64,000 nt of DNA from Sneathiella chungangensis (GTDB lineage: Bacteria; Pseudomonadota; Alphaproteobacteria; Sneathiellales; Sneathiellaceae). The notes beneath the pieces were generated by a model. That model was not told the origin of the DNA and ran no database searches. It saw nothing but the letters and a program-made list of their open reading frames with translations. The DNA lies in the NCBI RefSeq assembly GCF_009882935.1, contig NZ_WTVA01000015.1:753108-817107 (forward strand), written 5' to 3'. The position numbers and the translations under genes were made by a program. Shown here in pieces: positions 45,146 through 53,135 of the stretch. How positions within the stretch are numbered: position 1 is the first letter of the stretch; each line of letters opens with the position of its first letter.

Positions 45146-45873
45146 TATGCCCCCGCGATCCTGCGGCTTGCCTCGTCCAGCGCGTCGGGCGTGCCGACAT
45201 GCAGCCAGTCGCCCTCATGCAGCAGGCCGTAAAGCCGCCCCCCGGCGAGCGCCCTGTCATAGAGGAGGTTGAGCGAGAAGGGCCCGGCCGGCGTCTCGTC
45301 AAACAGCGCGGGGTTCAAAAGCTGGACGCCGGTGAAAAGATAGGGCGCGCCCTCGCCCTTGATCCGGCGCGTGAGCCGTCCCTTGGGGTCTATATGGAAA
45401 TCGCCCGCCCCGGCGTAGCCGACAGCCGTCTTGACCGGATGGAGGAGCAGGAGGGCGTCCATCTCCGCGCTGTCCCAGCGTTCATACATCTGCCGGAGGG
45501 AACTCGCGGCGCGATCGCGGACAATGACATCGGAGTTGAGGACGAAAAAGGGCGCATCGCCCAAGAGAGGCAGCGCCTTCCTGACCCCTCCCCCGGTCTC
45601 GAGCAGGGACGCGGTCTCGTCGGAAATTGCGATATCGAAGCCCGCAACGCCCGCCAGATAATCCGAAATCTGCGCCGCCAGATGATGTTTGTTGACGACC
45701 ACCCGCCGGATTCCGGCGGCGGCGAGAAGATCGAAGCAGTAATCGATGAGGGCGCGCCCGGCGACCTTGACCAGCGGCTTCGGCGTGACGTCGGTGATCG
45801 GGCGGAGCCGGGTGCCGAGCCCGGCGGCGAGGATCATCGCCCGTATGTCAGAAATATCCGGCAGTCCCGTCAC
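45145..45873 (-). CDS. murU: N-acetylmuramate-1-phosphate uridylyltransferase (MurU-like nucleotidyltransferase)
   Basis: 242 residues with the nucleotidyltransferase signature MILAAGLGTRLRPITDVTPKPLV near the N-terminus, VLNSDVIV at the metal site and a compact C-terminus. In Pseudomonas MurU makes UDP-MurNAc from MurNAc-1-P, bypassing de novo synthesis, and works with AmgK, which is encoded just upstream here. The GTG start overlaps the amgK stop (GTGA). Assignment to MurU rather than a general sugar-1-P transferase rests on this pairing. Confidence 0.88.
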   Translation of the reverse strand: MTGLPDISDIRAMILAAGLGTRLRPITDVTPKPLVKVAGRALIDYCFDLLAAAGIRRVVVNKHHLAAQISDYLAGVAGFDIAISDETASLLETGGGVRKALPLLGDAPFFVLNSDVIVRDRAASSLRQMYERWDSAEMDALLLLHPVKTAVGYAGAGDFHIDPKGRLTRRIKGEGAPYLFTGVQLLNPALFDETPAGPFSLNLLYDRALAGGRLYGLLHEGDWLHVGTPDALDEASRRIAGA

Positions 45874-46829
45874 GATTTTCCCTCCCCGATGGTGAGCGCG
45901 AGCCAGTTCTGCAGTCCCGCAAGGCCCGGATGCGCCAGATTGGCCGCAAGATGCTTCTGCATGCGCGGGATCATGTCAAGATATCGCGTCTTGCCGTCGA
46001 CTTTGGCGAGGCGGGTGAAAATCCCGAGGATGCGGAGCGCCCTGTGGGCGCCGAGGATGGCGTAGGATTCGCGAAACGCCGCCTCCTCGATCCCCGTATT
46101 GTCGAGATAGTGATAGACCAGCTCCGCCGCCATCGGCTCGGTGACGTCGCGGCGGGCATCCTGGAGCAGGGAGACGAGATCATAGGCGGGCGGCCCTTTC
46201 AGCGCATCCTGGAAATCAAGAAGGCCGAGCGCCTTCACCCCGTCCCGGTCGTTCAGATACAGAAGGTTTTCCGAATGAAAATCCCGCAGAAGCATGACCT
46301 CCGGCCCGGCGCGCATGCGGGGCAGCAGATTGCGCCAGATATCGTCATAAAAGGCGCGCGGCTCGGCCTCCAGCGGGTGACCGAGCTTTTCGGCGAGGTA
46401 AAAATCAACGAACAGGGCGTTCTGCGCCATCACATAGTCATCGGAGAAGTGGGGCAGGAATTCGGGCGGCTTTGCGGCGGCAAGGTCAATCAGGAAATCG
46501 ACGGCAAGGCGGTAGAGCTCTTTTTCCGGCGCGCCCGCCTCGATCAGCCGCGCAAAGATATCGTCGCCAAGATCCTCCAGCAGCAGGAAACCGTTTTCCC
46601 GATCCTCGGCGATCACCTCCGGGGCGCTATAGCCGCGGGCCCGCAGCGCCTCGGCGATATCCGCGAAAATGCCGACATTCTCCGGCGGCGGCGTGTCCAT
46701 CAGGATCAGCGGCCGGTCCGCGGAAAGTCTCTCATAGCGGCGCGCGGAGGCATCACCGGCAAGCGGCCGGCGGTCCGCCTCGCCGAGCCCGTGATCGTTC
46801 AGGAAACCGGCGCGCAGGCGCTCACGCAT
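45870..46829 (-). CDS. amgK: AmgK-like sugar kinase (N-acetylmuramate / N-acetylglucosamine anomeric kinase)
   Basis: 319 residues of the aminoglycoside phosphotransferase fold: ASARRYERL (nucleotide loop), FLLLEDLGDD, the catalytic LLRDFHSENLLY and the metal-binding LLDFQDALKGPPAYD. In peptidoglycan recycling it phosphorylates C1 of MurNAc and GlcNAc so MurU can make the UDP sugar. It overlaps tsaE by 8 bp and murU by 4 bp. Together the two suggest that this organism recycles cell wall without the MurQ route. Confidence 0.9.
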   Translation of the reverse strand: MRERLRAGFLNDHGLGEADRRPLAGDASARRYERLSADRPLILMDTPPPENVGIFADIAEALRARGYSAPEVIAEDRENGFLLLEDLGDDIFARLIEAGAPEKELYRLAVDFLIDLAAAKPPEFLPHFSDDYVMAQNALFVDFYLAEKLGHPLEAEPRAFYDDIWRNLLPRMRAGPEVMLLRDFHSENLLYLNDRDGVKALGLLDFQDALKGPPAYDLVSLLQDARRDVTEPMAAELVYHYLDNTGIEEAAFRESYAILGAHRALRILGIFTRLAKVDGKTRYLDMIPRMQKHLAANLAHPGLAGLQNWLALTIGEGKS

Positions 46830-47310
46830 CGCCGACCTCCATCAGCGGGCGCAGCCGCGCGCGCCAGCGCTCATCGCCGGAGAAGGTGAAAACGCGGGCC
46901 CCCGCGCCGTCCTTTTCCGCCGTGATCTCGACCAACAGGTGATTTTCGGGCAGATAGCGGCCCAGCCGGTCCGGCCATTCGATGAGCGACACGCCCTGAT
47001 CGAAGGCCTCATCGATATCGAGCTCCAACGCCTCTTCCGGGCTTTCGAGCCGGTAGAGATCATAATGATAGAGGCAATAGTCATCGAAATCATAGGTGAG
47101 CAGCAGGTTGTAGGTGGGGCTCGGGACGTCGATCTCCTCGCGGGCGAGATGGCGGATCACGGCCCGGGCAAAGGCGGTTTTCCCCGCGCCGAGCGTGCCG
47201 CCAAGGGCGATAACATCGCCCGGCTTCAGGAGATCGGCAAGGCGCGCCGCGATCGACGCGGTATCACCGAGGGAGGCCGCGCGGCAGCGGAATATCGCCG
47301 GATGCGCCAT
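46822..47310 (-). CDS. tsaE: tRNA threonylcarbamoyladenosine biosynthesis ATPase TsaE
   Basis: 162 residues with Walker A GGTLGAGKT (37-45), VPSPTYNLLLTYDFDDYCLYHYDLYRLES and a C-terminal VEITAEKDGAGARVFTF end. It drives the TsaB-TsaD complex that makes t6A at position 37 of ANN-decoding tRNAs. Eight bases separate it from the histidine kinase gene upstream, and it overlaps amgK, so it belongs to the same transcript. Confidence 0.95.
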   Translation of the reverse strand: MAHPAIFRCRAASLGDTASIAARLADLLKPGDVIALGGTLGAGKTAFARAVIRHLAREEIDVPSPTYNLLLTYDFDDYCLYHYDLYRLESPEEALELDIDEAFDQGVSLIEWPDRLGRYLPENHLLVEITAEKDGAGARVFTFSGDERWRARLRPLMEVGDA

Positions 47311-47318
47311 GGCGCCCG

Positions 47319-49418
47319 TCAGGAGTTTTCCGCCATCGCCAACGGGTCGGCGGCGACGGAGGCGGGAAGATAGCAGGAAACGGTGGTGCCGATATTCTCC
47401 TCGGATGTCAGCTCGACCCGGCCGCCATGCAGCTCGACGAAGCTCTTGACCAGCGACAGCCCGAGACCGGCACCCGCATTCTGCCGCGTCGTGTCGCCCT
47501 TGGAGAAGCGCTCGAAAATCTGCTCGATCTGGTCCTCGGCAATCCCCTTGCCGTTATCACGGACGGTCATCACATAGCCGTCCGGCGTGCGGTGCGCGGC
47601 CAGCACGATCTCGCCTTTCGAGGGCGTGAATTTGATGGCGTTGCTGAACAGGTTGAAGATCACCTGCTTGACCCGGCGCTCGTCCACCTCGACGACGCCG
47701 AGGTCCGCGTCGATCTCCGTCCTGATCTCGAGATGGCGCTTCTTCGCCCGCTCCTGCACCATGGTCACGACATTGTTCAGCGTCGCGGCAAGATCGACGG
47801 GCGTCTTTTCGAGCTCCATCCGGCCTGCCTGGATATTGGCCATGTCGAGGATATCGTTGATCAGGAGCAGCAGATGGTCGGAGCTGTCGAGGATGCCCTG
47901 GCCATATTCCGCCTGTTTGGGATTGAGCGGGCCGAAAAACTCCTTCACCAGGATTTCCGCAAAGCCGATGATGGTGTTGAGCGGCGTGCGGAGCTCATGA
48001 CTGACGCTCGCCACGAATTCGGTCTTCATCTTGTCGGCGGCCTCCAGCGCCTCGTTGCGTTCGCGCAGCGCGCGCTGGGCCCGGAGTTCATGGGTGACAT
48101 CGATATAGGTGAAGAGGACATTGCCGTCCGGCAGCGGCACCCGGTTGAAGTCGATGATATTCCCGCCGTTATTCTCGAGCCGGCCGCTCGCCGCATCCCG
48201 GCGGGTGACGTTGGCGATATATTTCTCGCGCAGCTCATCGCTCCAGTTGAGGTTGTTTCTTTCCAGATGGCGGTCGATGATCTGCGAAATATGGATATCT
48301 TCCGTGAGGAAGTCCTCATCGATATCCCAGATGGCGCAGAAGGCCGCATTGAAAAGCTTGAGCCGCGCATCCGAGCCGAACACCGCAACCCCCTCATAGA
48401 GATTGTCGAGGGTGGCGCGCTGCACCGCGATCTGGGTGTTGCGGGCGCGCTCCAGCACCACCTTGTCCGTCACATCCTCGAACAGGAAGAGCAGGCCGCC
48501 GAAGGGGTGCGGCGTGATGATGGTGCGCAGGACCGTCTCGTCGGGGAGTTGCACCAGTTCTTCGCGCATTTCGATGACATTGGTGAAGAGGGCGCGGCGC
48601 TTTTCCTTGTAGGAGGCAAAATCCGCCTGTTCGGGAAGCCGGCGAAGCTCCCGCTGTTTGTCGAGGACCTCACTGATCGTCGGTTTGCCGTACAGGAAGT
48701 CATCGCTGATGCGCCAGAGCTTGGCATAGGTCTGGTTGAAGAATTCAAGCCGCTGGTCGGGCCCGTAGATGGCGATGGCGGTGGCGATATTCTCCAGCAC
48801 GTCGGCATGGCCGTCGATGTGGCGCTTGAGCTCCGCCGACAGTTCCGCCTCCGCCGTGGTATCGAGGGCGAAACCGGCGAGCTGGTTGTCATAGTCAAGG
48901 GGCGTTTCGACGATCTTGAAACTGAGCCGGTCGCCCTCGACGATATAGCGGCGCGTCTCGCTTTGCGTCATGCCGGTCACCCGGGCCTTTGTCGCCAGCT
49001 TGCGCGCCTGGTCGGGATCGCGGCTCGGCGCCAGTTCGGGCACCGAGGCGGCATTTTCCTCCAGCCCGACGATTTCCTCATATTTGCGGTTCCGCCAGAT
49101 GATGGTCGAATTCTGGTCGCGCCGCCAGATGGGGATCGGCGCGGCGTTCAGAAGCTCGATGAAATCGTCGCGTTCCTCGCGCGCCGTGGCGAGGGAGGAT
49201 TTCAGCGCGATCATTTCCGCCTGGGTGCGTTCCTGCTCCGCCTTCAGCGCCTCGATCGTCTCCTCGCTGGCCTGCAGCCTCTCGCCGTCGCGGTCATTCT
49301 GGGCGAGCAGCGCCAGCGCCTTCTTGCGCATCACGAAGACAGCCATCAGCAAACCGATAACAGCAAGCGACAGCAACCAGACCAGTGTCAGCTGTGTTGA
49401 GGTTAAATTTTCTATCAT
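47319..49418 (-). CDS. PAS-domain sensor histidine kinase
   Basis: 699 residues. One N-terminal transmembrane helix (about 11-29), a coiled coil (30-85), then three PAS-like regions: about 87-190 (AAPIPIWRRDQNSTIIW), 205-320 (ATAIAIYGPDQRLEFFNQTY) and 335-445 (EGVAVFGSDARLKLFNAAF). These are followed by HisKA with His474 in FVASVSHELRTPL, and HATPase with N box NLFSNAIKF, DNGKGIAEDQ and GAGLGLSLVKSF. There is no receiver domain and no response regulator gene beside it, so it is an orphan by position. It heads the tsaE-amgK-murU-addBA run and has an upstream gap with the ahcY terminator. Confidence 0.92.
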   Translation of the reverse strand: MIENLTSTQLTLVWLLSLAVIGLLMAVFVMRKKALALLAQNDRDGERLQASEETIEALKAEQERTQAEMIALKSSLATAREERDDFIELLNAAPIPIWRRDQNSTIIWRNRKYEEIVGLEENAASVPELAPSRDPDQARKLATKARVTGMTQSETRRYIVEGDRLSFKIVETPLDYDNQLAGFALDTTAEAELSAELKRHIDGHADVLENIATAIAIYGPDQRLEFFNQTYAKLWRISDDFLYGKPTISEVLDKQRELRRLPEQADFASYKEKRRALFTNVIEMREELVQLPDETVLRTIITPHPFGGLLFLFEDVTDKVVLERARNTQIAVQRATLDNLYEGVAVFGSDARLKLFNAAFCAIWDIDEDFLTEDIHISQIIDRHLERNNLNWSDELREKYIANVTRRDAASGRLENNGGNIIDFNRVPLPDGNVLFTYIDVTHELRAQRALRERNEALEAADKMKTEFVASVSHELRTPLNTIIGFAEILVKEFFGPLNPKQAEYGQGILDSSDHLLLLINDILDMANIQAGRMELEKTPVDLAATLNNVVTMVQERAKKRHLEIRTEIDADLGVVEVDERRVKQVIFNLFSNAIKFTPSKGEIVLAAHRTPDGYVMTVRDNGKGIAEDQIEQIFERFSKGDTTRQNAGAGLGLSLVKSFVELHGGRVELTSEENIGTTVSCYLPASVAADPLAMAENS

Positions 49419-49514
49419 CCCTGCCGGCTCAACGCCATTATCTGACTATTCCACCATAATGGGGCCGCTTTTATGGTGTCACCCGTAGTATGCGGCGCAA
49501 TTTGTTAAAGAATA

Positions 49515-49553
49515 GAAAAAAAATGGCCGGAGGGATAGTCCTGCCGGCCATTT
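49515..49553 (-). terminator. Intrinsic terminator of ahcY
   Basis: AAATGGCCGG (49521-49530) pairs perfectly with CCGGCCATTT (49544-49553), with an inner AGG/CCT extension. On the minus strand the stem is followed by eight T and more T-rich sequence. It lies 33 bases after the ahcY stop. Confidence 0.93.
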
Positions 49554-49585
49554 CTGTCAATCCTGAGATTTTTGTCCGCTCATGT

Positions 49586-50881
49586 CTAGTAGCGATAGTG
49601 ATCGGGCTTGAACGGGCCGGCCTGCGGCACGCTGATATATTTCGCCTGCTCTGGCGTCAGTTCCGTGAGTTTCGCACCGAGTTTGTCAAGATGCAGCCGC
49701 GCCACTTTCTCGTCGAGATGCTTGGGCAGCACGTAAACCTCGTTCTTGTAGTTCGCATGGCGCTCCCAAAGCTCGATTTGCGCCAGCACCTGGTTGGTGA
49801 AGGACGCGCTCATCACGAAGCTCGGATGGCCGGTCGCGCAGCCGAGATTGACCAGGCGGCCTTCGGCGAGAACGATCAGACGCTTGCCATCGGGGAACTC
49901 AACCTCATCGACCTGCGGCTTGACATTGTGCCAGGGGTAGTTGCGCAGCGCGTTGATCTGGATCTCGCTGTCGAAATGGCCGATATTGCAGACGATCGCC
50001 CGGTCCTTCATTTCGCGCATATGGTCGATGGTGATCACGTCGATATTGCCGGTGGTCGTGACAAAAATGTCGCCATGTTTCACCGCGTCGTCGAGGGTAA
50101 CGACCTCATACCCCTCCATCGCCGCCTGCAACGCGCAGATCGGGTCGATCTCGGTGACCAGCACGCGGGCGCCCTGGCTCCGGAGTGAGGCGGAGGAACC
50201 CTTGCCGACGTCGCCGTAGCCGCAGACAACCGCGACCTTGCCGGCGATCATCACGTCGGTTGCCCGCTTGATCCCGTCAACGAGGCTCTCGCGGCAGCCA
50301 TAGAGATTGTCGAACTTCGATTTGGTGACCGAGTCATTGACGTTGATCGCCGGAACCTTGAGCGTGCCCGCCTTCGCCATTTCATAGAGGCGGTGAACGC
50401 CGGTCGTGGTTTCCTCCGACAGGCCCAGAACATCCTTCATCAATTCCGGATACTCGTCATGCATGACCTGTGTAAGGTCGCCGCCGTCATCGAGAATGAG
50501 GTTGGGACGCCAGCCGTTCGGCCCCTCGATCGTCTGGATAATGCACCAGAGCGCCTCTTCCTCGGTTTCGCCCTTCCAGGCAAAGACCGGAATTTCCGCA
50601 GCCGCGATTGCCGCCGCCGCCTGATCCTGGGTCGAGAAGATGTTGCAGGACGACCAACGCACTTCGGCGCCGAGCGCCGTCAGCGTCTCGATCAGGACCG
50701 CCGTCTGGATGGTCATGTGCAGACAGCCGGCAATGCGCGCGCCCTTGAGCGGTTTTTTCGCGCCGAATTCCTCGCGCAGCGCCATCAGGCCCGGCATTTC
50801 GGTTTCCGCAATTTTGATTTCCTTGCGTCCCCAGTCGGCCAGCGACAAATCCGCGACCTTGTAGTCTTCAAATTTCGTCAT
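49586..50881 (-). CDS. ahcY: Adenosylhomocysteinase
   Basis: 431 residues. Splits S-adenosylhomocysteine into homocysteine and adenosine and so clears the inhibitor of methyltransferases. Features are [16 protein letters not shown] near the N-terminus, the Asp-Lys region [14 protein letters not shown]-binding [18 protein letters not shown], and the C-terminal [15 protein letters not shown] with KPDHYRY, the conserved dimer tail. Length is the shorter bacterial form without the approximately 40-residue insert. A possible operator lies 110-130 bp upstream. Adenosine and AMP turnover by amn elsewhere in the window is related only loosely. Confidence 0.96.
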   Translation of the reverse strand: MTKFEDYKVADLSLADWGRKEIKIAETEMPGLMALREEFGAKKPLKGARIAGCLHMTIQTAVLIETLTALGAEVRWSSCNIFSTQDQAAAAIAAAEIPVFAWKGETEEEALWCIIQTIEGPNGWRPNLILDDGGDLTQVMHDEYPELMKDVLGLSEETTTGVHRLYEMAKAGTLKVPAINVNDSVTKSKFDNLYGCRESLVDGIKRATDVMIAGKVAVVCGYGDVGKGSSASLRSQGARVLVTEIDPICALQAAMEGYEVVTLDDAVKHGDIFVTTTGNIDVITIDHMREMKDRAIVCNIGHFDSEIQINALRNYPWHNVKPQVDEVEFPDGKRLIVLAEGRLVNLGCATGHPSFVMSASFTNQVLAQIELWERHANYKNEVYVLPKHLDEKVARLHLDKLGAKLTELTPEQAKYISVPQAGPFKPDHYRY

Positions 50882-50991
50882 TTTCTGCTCTTTCGCGTCA
50901 ATTTCTCATCATAGCGGAGCGCCCTTGCGATCAGCCGGGCCGGCCGCGATTGCCGATTGTATAGCAATCCTGCCCCGCTTTAGCAATAGTC

Positions 50992-51021
50992 ATATAAAGA
51001 AATATTTATATCGTTATAACG
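50992..51021. promoter_or_regulatory. Adjacent palindromes upstream of ahcY
   Basis: ATATAAA (50992-50998) and TTTATAT (51005-51011) are perfect inverted repeats with a 6-bp spacer, directly followed by the perfect palindrome CGTTATAACG (51012-51021). The pair lies in the 158-bp gap between ptsH and ahcY, about 110 bp before the ahcY start. The size suits an ArsR-type winged-helix dimer, and SAH-responsive ArsR regulators (SahR) are known to control ahcY in other proteobacteria; that link is inference. Confidence 0.5.
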
Positions 51022-51039
51022 ACAAATGCTGTCGAAATT

Positions 51040-51303
51040 TCACTCCTCGCCGAATTTGTCGGCGACCAGTTCGGTGATGGCGTCAAGGGCGGGCGCCGCC
51101 TCGGGGCCCGAGACGGTCACGGAAATGGTTGTGCCAGTGGCGGCGGCGAGCATCATCAGCCCCATGATCGACGCGCCCGACACTTCGCTCTCGCCCTTGG
51201 TCACGCGGATGTCGGCATCGAATTTCTCGGCGCATTTGACGAATTTGGCCGCGGCGCGGGCATGCAGGCCCCGGGCATTTCCGATCACCAGGTCACGCTT
51301 CAT
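51040..51303 (-). CDS. ptsH: HPr-family phosphocarrier protein
   Basis: 87 residues from the ATG at 51303 with AGGG nine bases upstream (a GTG two codons earlier is possible). The phosphorylated His is in GLHARAA (His14) and the regulatory Ser in SGASIMGLMML (Ser45), so both PTS and HprK inputs can be received. In alphaproteobacteria this incomplete PTS has no sugar permease role and relays carbon or nitrogen status. It is downstream of EIIA by 36-42 bp. Enzyme I is not in the window. Confidence 0.95.
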   Translation of the reverse strand: MKRDLVIGNARGLHARAAAKFVKCAEKFDADIRVTKGESEVSGASIMGLMMLAAATGTTISVTVSGPEAAPALDAITELVADKFGEE

Positions 51304-51344
51304 GATCACGGGCCCTGTCTCGGCAAAAGCTGGCGCGCCGCATG

Positions 51345-51749
51345 TTACGATTTGTCGGCGAGCAGGTGGGAGGCAACATTGATATATTTACGCCCCGATT
51401 CCTGCGCCGCGGCAACCGCATTCGCCATATTGTCCTCGGTCCGCACGCTCGCCAGCTTGATCAGCATCGGCAGGTTGACGCCGGCGATCACCTCGACATT
51501 CGCCCGCTCCATCACCGAGATCGCCAGGTTCGACGGCGTGCCGCCGAACATATCGGTCAGAATGATCACGCCGGCGCCGCTCTCGACATCGGAGACGGCC
51601 GCGAGGATGTCCTGGCGCCGCTGCTCCATATCGTCGTCCGGCCCGATCGAGATGGCGCGAACCTGTGTTTGCGGCCCGACCACATGCTCCGTCGCATTGA
51701 CGAATTCTTCCGCCAGCCGGCCGTGGGTCACCAATACCATTCCGATCAT
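51345..51749 (-). CDS. PTS EIIA-Man type protein, regulatory
   Basis: 134 residues with the active His9 in VLVTHGRLAEE, the FGGTPSN loop characteristic of the mannose-family EIIA, and VIAGVNLPMLIKL. There is no EIIB or EIIC partner, which is normal for alphaproteobacteria where this protein takes phosphate from HPr for signalling. It lies between rapZ and ptsH in the chvI-chvG-hprK-rapZ-EIIA-ptsH run. Confidence 0.94.
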   Translation of the reverse strand: MIGMVLVTHGRLAEEFVNATEHVVGPQTQVRAISIGPDDDMEQRRQDILAAVSDVESGAGVIILTDMFGGTPSNLAISVMERANVEVIAGVNLPMLIKLASVRTEDNMANAVAAAQESGRKYINVASHLLADKS

Positions 51750-51791
51750 ATTTCCCTCATCTTCCGTTGAAATGGCACGTCTTGCTCACGT

Positions 51792-52688
51792 TTACGTCGT
51801 TCTGGCATCGGACAGATCGCGATGCACCAAATTTGCAAAATAACCGGATTTTACCACGAGGTCATGGATTTTTTCTGCAACACAGACAGAGCGATGCCGC
51901 CCGCCGGTGCAGCCGAAGGCGATGGTGAGATAGGATTTCCCCTCCTCCACATAGCGCGGCAGCAGCAGCAGGATCAGTTTTTCCACCTGGTCCATGAAAT
52001 CGGTAAAGGCCGGATCGCGGGCGATGAAGTCCGCGACGTCGCTATCCTGGCCGGTCATCGGCCGCAGCCGGTTATCATAAAAGGGGTTTTGCAAAAACCG
52101 CACGTCGAACATCAGGTCGGCCTCCCTCGGGATGCCGTTGATATAGGAGAAGGACATCACCGTCACCGACAGCCGGGAGGAGCGTTGCAGGCTGAAATGA
52201 CCGGTCAGGATGCGCTTGAGTTCGGGCAGCGACAGGTTGGTGCTGTCGATCCGGAGGCTCGCCGCATCCTTGAGCCCGGCAAGACGCTGTTTTTCCTGGC
52301 GAATTCCGTCACCGACCGGGCGATCCGCGGCCAGCGGATGGCGCCGCCGGGTTTCCGTGAAGCGGCGCTGCAACACCGCCTCGTCGCAATCCATGAAAAG
52401 CAGCCGCACCGGGTCATTGCCTTTTTCGCGCAGCTCGTCAATCACCGCCAGCACCTGCTCGGTCGAGAAACCGCGCGTCCGCAAATCGATGCCGATCGCG
52501 AGATTGGCGCCGCCGCCCTCGCCCGCCTCATCGACCATGCGCGTCAGCAGCGACAGCGGCAGGTTGTCGGCCACCTCCCAGCCCATATCCTCAAACTGGC
52601 GGAGCGCCGTGCTTTTCCCCGCGCCCGAAAGCCCGGAGACGATAACAACCTGATTTGGGGATCGATTATCGGGGTCCATGTTATTCAT
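51792..52688 (-). CDS. rapZ: RapZ (RNase adapter / nucleotide-binding protein YvcJ family)
   Basis: 298 residues. N-terminal P-loop GLSGAGKS (19-26), followed by WEVADNLPLSLL and IGIDLRTRGFS; C-terminal domain with DVRFLQNPFY, AFGCTGGRHRSVCVAEKI. In enterobacteria RapZ senses glucosamine-6-P and guides RNase E to a small RNA; in other groups it binds nucleotides with less clear output. It overlaps hprK by 8 bp, which ties it to the phosphotransfer block. Confidence 0.95.
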   Translation of the reverse strand: MNNMDPDNRSPNQVVIVSGLSGAGKSTALRQFEDMGWEVADNLPLSLLTRMVDEAGEGGGANLAIGIDLRTRGFSTEQVLAVIDELREKGNDPVRLLFMDCDEAVLQRRFTETRRRHPLAADRPVGDGIRQEKQRLAGLKDAASLRIDSTNLSLPELKRILTGHFSLQRSSRLSVTVMSFSYINGIPREADLMFDVRFLQNPFYDNRLRPMTGQDSDVADFIARDPAFTDFMDQVEKLILLLLPRYVEEGKSYLTIAFGCTGGRHRSVCVAEKIHDLVVKSGYFANLVHRDLSDARTT

Positions 52689-53112
52689 AGCCTGTGAGCA
52701 GCGGATCCTGTCGAAGCGCCAGCCGGACGATGGCCGCCGCCGACGCCATGAAGGGATCGAGGACGCGCCGCGGAACCTCTATTCCTTCAAATGTTTCGAC
52801 ATCGGCATCGGGCATGCGTTCGATGGTCTCATAGGGCCTCAAATCGAAGACGAGCGCAAGCGGAATATCCTGAACGGCGGCAAGCGGCATAAGGCCGAGG
52901 CCCCGCACTTCCAGCCGCCCCGCAATCCCGGCGGGCGCCGAGAGGAAGGCCGCGCCGTCACGGACATGGATTTCCGTATAGTCATCGGAAATAAGCTGGC
53001 CGCCGCCATCGATGAGCCGGAGCGCAAGGTCCGACTTGCCGGCACCCGAGGGCCCGCGCAACAGGACGCCCCTGCCCTCGATCGCAACGGAACTGGCGTG
53101 ACATCTGATCAT
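52681..53112 (-). CDS. hprK: HPr kinase/phosphorylase, short alphaproteobacterial form
   Basis: 143 residues, only the catalytic C-terminal domain of the longer Gram-positive enzyme. Walker A is GPSGAGKSD (20-28), then LISDDYTEI with the HprK acidic residues. A short GIAGRLEVRGLGL stretch corresponds to the HprK signature region. It phosphorylates the Ser of HPr. It is encoded right after chvG with a 23-bp gap, an arrangement conserved in alphaproteobacteria and linking the envelope-stress two-component system to the PTS. Confidence 0.94.
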   Translation of the reverse strand: MIRCHASSVAIEGRGVLLRGPSGAGKSDLALRLIDGGGQLISDDYTEIHVRDGAAFLSAPAGIAGRLEVRGLGLMPLAAVQDIPLALVFDLRPYETIERMPDADVETFEGIEVPRRVLDPFMASAAAIVRLALRQDPLLTGYE

Positions 53113-53135
53113 GCGCGGAGCCTAGATACTTGTGC

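Noticed and set aside
47427-49400. A 657-codon plus-strand frame opposite the histidine kinase
   Set aside because: Antisense mirror of a gene with clear HisKA and HATPase motifs.
51020-51034. Possible terminator CGACA-AATGC-TGTCG after ptsH
   Set aside because: A short, weak stem that overlaps the ahcY palindromes and has no proper T run.
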